Shown here in pieces: positions 40,673-44,423 of a stretch of DNA of 44,423 nt (position 1 is its first letter; the number at the start of each line of letters is the position of its first letter). The notes below the pieces were generated by a model. It did not search any database and had not been told where the DNA came from. It saw nothing but the letters and a program-made list of their open reading frames with translations. Source of the DNA: Natronospira elongata (GTDB taxonomy: Bacteria; Pseudomonadota; Gammaproteobacteria; Natronospirales; Natronospiraceae); contig NZ_JAYGII010000021.1 in NCBI RefSeq assembly GCF_034931365.1, positions 1 to 44,423 of the forward strand, read 5' to 3'. The translations under genes were made by a program, and so were the position numbers.

Positions 40673-40705
40673 AAAAAGCCGGCCCCCCAAGGGGGCCGGC
40701 TTTTT
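40673..40705 (-). terminator. Rho-independent terminator of S8 protease gene 3
   Basis: AAAAAGCCGGCCCCC and GGGGGCCGGCTTTTT pair along 15 bases, with T-runs at the 3' side. It lies 13 bp after the protease stop. Confidence 0.95.
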
Positions 40706-40718
40706 GGGTGAGCGGGTC

Positions 40719-43700
40719 TTAGACCCGGCGGCGGACGACCACCATCCCCAGCAGGGCCAGCAAACCGATCAGCGGCAGCAGGGGGTCCGGCTTGCCGTCA
40801 TCGCTCGAGGCGAGGCTGCAGCCGGAGGAGCCCGAGGAGGGACAGCCGGCGGTTTCGCCCTGACCGAGCTCGCCTGCGTGGCTCATGCCCTGGTCGTTGA
40901 CGGCGGTGGCGCGGAAATCGTAGCTGCTGTTGCAATCCAGGCCGCTGATTTCCACTTCCACCGTGACCGGCTCGGCACCGGCGTCATAGCTGACCGCGTC
41001 AGTGGTTTCTTCCAGGGCCTCGTCCTCCTCGCCCCAGTCGAGACTGACCGAGCCGGCACGGTCGGCGGGTGACAGCTCCACCGCCACCACCAGCACCTCG
41101 CGCTCGCTGTCCACCACACTCACGGACAGAACCTCCGGGGTAGTGGGCTGAGGCTCGAGGGTCACGCCCTCGATGACCTCCTGGTCACCGCTGAAGACGA
41201 AGTCGCTGCCACCGTCATCCACTTCCAGGGGCTCGTAACCGGTTCCGCTGAGCAGAATGGTGTAGGCCCGGGTGGTGTCGGCCGGCAGGGCGAAGGCATC
41301 GCTGCCGCTGCCATCGGCGGTGACTTCCATGGGTCCAAACTGGTCCCCACTGGCGCTGTCCTCGAGGTAGAGCGCAACGGTCTCGTCTTCCAGCAGACCG
41401 CTGATCTCGCCGCGAATCTCGCCGGCGGCGGAAAGCACCACATCACACTGAGGCTCACTCCCCACGCAATCGGCACCGGCCACATTGGCCATGGCAAAGC
41501 CATCGGTCACCACGGCCAGGTCATGCTCACCGTCGTCCGGCACCGGCGTGATGAGGTGGAAGACACCGTCGTCGTCGGTCTCAGTGCGGTAACGCCGCTC
41601 CTGTCCCTCGGGACCGACCTCGTCGGCGGTCTTCACGCGGGCACCGACCAGGTCATCACCGAACTCGGAAGACACCCAGCCCGCGTAATGCCGGCTCGGG
41701 GCGGTGCTGAAGCCATCGGCGGTGACGGTTTCGTAGCTGCCGCCACTGTCGTGGACTTCAACCTGGAAGTCCTCGCTGCTGCTCACCGTGGAACTGGCCA
41801 GTGTGGTGGCCGGGTTGCCGGCCTCGGCGTCGTCCACGCTGGTGACATCGGCGGGATCAAGCTCGGCCACCGTGCTGTCATTGCCGTCAGTGTCCTGCAC
41901 GGAGAGGCTGAGAGCATAATCCGGCACGGCGCCCAGCACCCGCAGCTCACGGGGCTCGTCCGCTTCCAGCAGGAGGTCGAAGTCGGCCTCCACCAGCAAG
42001 TCCACATTCACCAGGAAACTGCTGCTGCTACCGGTTTCAGCGTCGGTGACGGTGACCTCATAACTGCCCGCAAAGGCCCCTTCCGGTGTCACCGTGAAGG
42101 TCCATTCACCGTTTTCCTCACTGAGCTCCCCTTCAACGTCGGAGTCGGGGAAGCTGTTGGCGGCGGCGCTGACCGCGTAGTCGCCGGAGCCACCATCCGG
42201 GCTGAAGGCCACGCCCTGGCCTGCATCCACTCGCTGATCGGTAATGGCCTGGCCATCTCCGTCGACGATGCCGACTTCGCTGAAGAAGGCGTACTCACGG
42301 CCCTGAACCGGGGTATCGCCCTCATTGGTCTCGGCGAAGGCCTGCAGGAGCACGACATCATCGACACCACCACTGACGGTGACCGTTTCGCCACTGTCAA
42401 TGGAATCGGAGCCGCTGTCCGGGTCGCTGCCGTCGAGGGTGTAGTAAATGGTGGCATCCGAGTCGTCGCTGCTGATGGTCACGTCCACCGGCTCGCCGGC
42501 GATGAAGCTGCCACCGTCCGGGGTGAACGCCAGCTCCATGGCAGAGCTTTCGATCTCGATCAGGCTGCCGCTCTGGAGGCTCCCGGCGGGATCCTGACCG
42601 TCCCAGGTACCCCACAGGCGAACAACCCAGGTGCCACCACCTTCCAGACCGGCAAAATCATCAATGCTGCGGCTGTCGGACTGGATCCCCGGATCACTGG
42701 GCCATCCCAGCGCGTAGTCGAGGGACTCGTCATCCGGCGCACCGAAGGCATCTTCGTCACCGCCGACGAGGACAGTGCTGCCATCGGGGCTTTCGATTTC
42801 CATGCGGAATTCGTCGGTCCAGGCACCACCGTCGGTTTGGTAAGTGAGGTCCCAGCTCAGGTCCTCCACCTGCCCAGCGGGCACCTGGAATTCATATTCG
42901 GCCAGAAGCTCCACACCACCGGGGACATTCAACCCCTCCAGTGGGAGTTCGCGGGAGGGACAGACGCCCGCGGCAGGCACCTCGAAGGCGTGCACATAGC
43001 CTGTACCCGGCTCGGTCGCCCAAAGGCGTCCATCGCAATCCAGGCTGAGATCGCCCCGGTCACCCTGGCCAAGGGCCGGGTTGCCGTCGGCATCGGAAAG
43101 GCTGTAGGCGACCGCCGCCTCCAGTGTTTCAAGATCAAGGGCCTGAAGCTGAGTAGCGTCAGCCGTGTCGCGCAGGACATAGAGCAGGCCACTGCCTTCG
43201 GCAACCGCCAGGCCGGTAACCGCAACCTCCAGATCATGTGTATCGATCACGTCACCAGCGGCATCCACCTGATGGAGGATGCCATCGGCACCCGCGGCCC
43301 ACAGGGTAGAGTCGGCACGATTGTAGGCAACAGTCTGAACAGCGGCATCCCAGTCGGGGCAGAGGCTATTGGACAGGTCACCAACGCCGGGCCGCCATTC
43401 ATGGAGGCAGTTGTCGCCACCCAGGTCCAACTGCCAGTAGCTGTCAAAGGCATGGGTAAAGACCAGACCGCCCGGATCATCGCCGCCAAGCCAGTCAGCG
43501 GCAATGGTTTCGCCGGTCGCAGTGAGGCTGTCATCGAACTCGTGCAGGCTGCTGCCGGCGGCAATCCAGATACCCTCACCGGCTTCCCGGGCCTGGGCAA
43601 TACCAACCGGTTCAGTGAGGCCAGTATCGCTGCTGAGCACGGCATCCAGCTCGACCGGTCCCTGGATATCTCGCACCGAGATGGGAAGACGGGCGTCACT

Positions 43701-44423
43701 GCTGTCACCGCTGGTTGTCGTCAACTTCAAGGCACCGAATGCCCAGTCACTCTGCTGGCGCGGGCCCGTCACGGTAATCTCAAGCTCGATTTCCTCGCCG
43801 CTGCTGAGGCTGAAGCTCGACGGACTGACACTGCCATCGATATCACCGCTGAGAGCGGCGTCCCAACTGCCGTCACGGACGGCCGTGAATGTCCGGGTCC
43901 AGGTGCACTGCTCGCTGCAATCGGCCTGGCTCAGGAAAGCAATGTTCAGTTCGTGGAGTTCAAGGCTGCCGCCATTGGGGTCGGCATCCTCGAAATTCTG
44001 GCGCGTCTCGTCCAGAACCAGGCCGGCCCGGGCCGCGGCATCCAGATCGACACGGCCATTGCCGGTTCCATGGGGTGTAGCGGGGTCCTGCCCTCCGGTG
44101 TCGCTGACTGTGTGGAAATCGGCCGAGATCATCAGGGCAGACAGGATCTCCTGGGGCGTCCAGTCAGGATAGAGATCCCGCATCAGAAGGATGGCGCCCG
44201 CCGCGTGGGGCGAGGCCATGGAGGTGCCGCCGATGGTGTTGTACTCGGACTCACCGCCAATCCAGGCGGCCAAAACGCCGTCACCGGGGGCAGAGACGTC
44301 CGGGCCATGGAAAGTGGAGTAGGCGCCCTCACCCGGTCCACGGGAGCTGGAATTGGCGAGAACGTCGCCATCGAAGGAGGCAACGATGGTATCCGCACCA
44401 ATGACCGCCGTGGGATCGGTCTC
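40719..44423 (-). CDS. Giant secreted S8 serine protease, 5' part outside the window (3)
   Basis: The frame is open to the window edge (1234 residues visible). The Asp and His parts of the active site lie outside. The visible part begins in the S8 domain (NSSSRGPGEGAYSTFHGPDV) and has the nucleophile Ser in GGTSMASPHAAG at visible residue 68. Next are CSEQCTWTRT and a propeller-like region with GDNCLHE and LDCDGRLW, then a P-like sandwich (WTDEFRMEIESPDGSTVLV, GGTWVVRLWGTW). It also has a chitobiase-type YYTLDGSDPD domain and further Ig-like or carboxypeptidase-regulatory-like beta domains absent from protease 2. The C terminus is Cys-Ser...DPLLP, hydrophobic helix, RRRV. Confidence 0.92.
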   Translation of the reverse strand, partial: ETDPTAVIGADTIVASFDGDVLANSSSRGPGEGAYSTFHGPDVSAPGDGVLAAWIGGESEYNTIGGTSMASPHAAGAILLMRDLYPDWTPQEILSALMISADFHTVSDTGGQDPATPHGTGNGRVDLDAAARAGLVLDETRQNFEDADPNGGSLELHELNIAFLSQADCSEQCTWTRTFTAVRDGSWDAALSGDIDGSVSPSSFSLSSGEEIELEITVTGPRQQSDWAFGALKLTTTSGDSSDARLPISVRDIQGPVELDAVLSSDTGLTEPVGIAQAREAGEGIWIAAGSSLHEFDDSLTATGETIAADWLGGDDPGGLVFTHAFDSYWQLDLGGDNCLHEWRPGVGDLSNSLCPDWDAAVQTVAYNRADSTLWAAGADGILHQVDAAGDVIDTHDLEVAVTGLAVAEGSGLLYVLRDTADATQLQALDLETLEAAVAYSLSDADGNPALGQGDRGDLSLDCDGRLWATEPGTGYVHAFEVPAAGVCPSRELPLEGLNVPGGVELLAEYEFQVPAGQVEDLSWDLTYQTDGGAWTDEFRMEIESPDGSTVLVGGDEDAFGAPDDESLDYALGWPSDPGIQSDSRSIDDFAGLEGGGTWVVRLWGTWDGQDPAGSLQSGSLIEIESSAMELAFTPDGGSFIAGEPVDVTISSDDSDATIYYTLDGSDPDSGSDSIDSGETVTVSGGVDDVVLLQAFAETNEGDTPVQGREYAFFSEVGIVDGDGQAITDQRVDAGQGVAFSPDGGSGDYAVSAAANSFPDSDVEGELSEENGEWTFTVTPEGAFAGSYEVTVTDAETGSSSSFLVNVDLLVEADFDLLLEADEPRELRVLGAVPDYALSLSVQDTDGNDSTVAELDPADVTSVDDAEAGNPATTLASSTVSSSEDFQVEVHDSGGSYETVTADGFSTAPSRHYAGWVSSEFGDDLVGARVKTADEVGPEGQERRYRTETDDDGVFHLITPVPDDGEHDLAVVTDGFAMANVAGADCVGSEPQCDVVLSAAGEIRGEISGLLEDETVALYLEDSASGDQFGPMEVTADGSGSDAFALPADTTRAYTILLSGTGYEPLEVDDGGSDFVFSGDQEVIEGVTLEPQPTTPEVLSVSVVDSEREVLVVAVELSPADRAGSVSLDWGEEDEALEETTDAVSYDAGAEPVTVEVEISGLDCNSSYDFRATAVNDQGMSHAGELGQGETAGCPSSGSSGCSLASSDDGKPDPLLPLIGLLALLGMVVVRRRV

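Overview
The window looks like the chromosome of a GC-rich gammaproteobacterium. Conserved gammaproteobacterial neighbourhoods are present: ftsY-ftsE-ftsX with rpoH, asmA-mutY-yggX, thiS-thiG-trmB, and coaD beside rsmD. Three very acidic, secreted subtilisin-family proteases, a lipoprotein gamma-glutamyltransferase and a secreted lipase suggest a protein- and lipid-degrading, probably salt-adapted organism. A Natronospira/Wenzhouxiangella-like lineage is my guess; that is inference, not seen directly.

Layout. 1-1459: one nucleotidyltransferase-fold gene between two nearly identical 63-bp repeats, with a perfect 16-bp-arm inverted repeat just upstream of its start. Bases 1-75 hold nothing I recognise. 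1477-10560 (all minus strand): a surface-polysaccharide set (PglF/CapD-type dehydratase, UDP-glucose dehydrogenase, O-antigen ligase/polymerase-like protein) interleaved with ssb and an MFS transporter. Four of the gaps here are filled by tandem arrays of a ~175-bp hairpin-forming repeat, each capped by heptanucleotide tandem repeats. 10666-15616: miaB, an elyC-like gene, two tandem TupA-type ATP-grasp genes and a MarR regulator. 15622-21253: an inverted single copy of the same repeat, a TraF/FadL-like outer-membrane protein, then yggX, mutY and asmA (minus strand) and tRNA-Gly(CCC). 21367-23347: thiS, thiG, trmB (plus strand). 23443-28309: an S8 protease and a gamma-glutamyltransferase (minus strand). 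28518-34927: coaD, rsmD (opposite), a VolA/Pla-1-type lipase, ftsY, ftsE, ftsX. 35180-36130: rpoH, on the strand opposite to ftsEX, with a perfect CIRCE element at its promoter. 36232-44423: two tandem giant S8 proteases, the second running off the window edge.

How it fits together. The window combines housekeeping (tRNA modification, DNA repair, thiamine and CoA synthesis, SRP targeting, division), envelope polysaccharide synthesis and an exoenzyme set. All three proteases end in the same Cys-Ser...Asp-Pro-x-Leu-Pro / hydrophobic / Arg-Arg-Arg tail, which looks like a dedicated surface-sorting signal. The heat-shock sigma factor appears to be under HrcA control.

The least expected structure is in the non-coding DNA. 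Three intergenic repeat families (a ~175-bp double hairpin, a ~70-bp REP pair, and 7-bp tandem repeats) are assembled in a fixed order and orientation relative to the upstream gene's stop codon.
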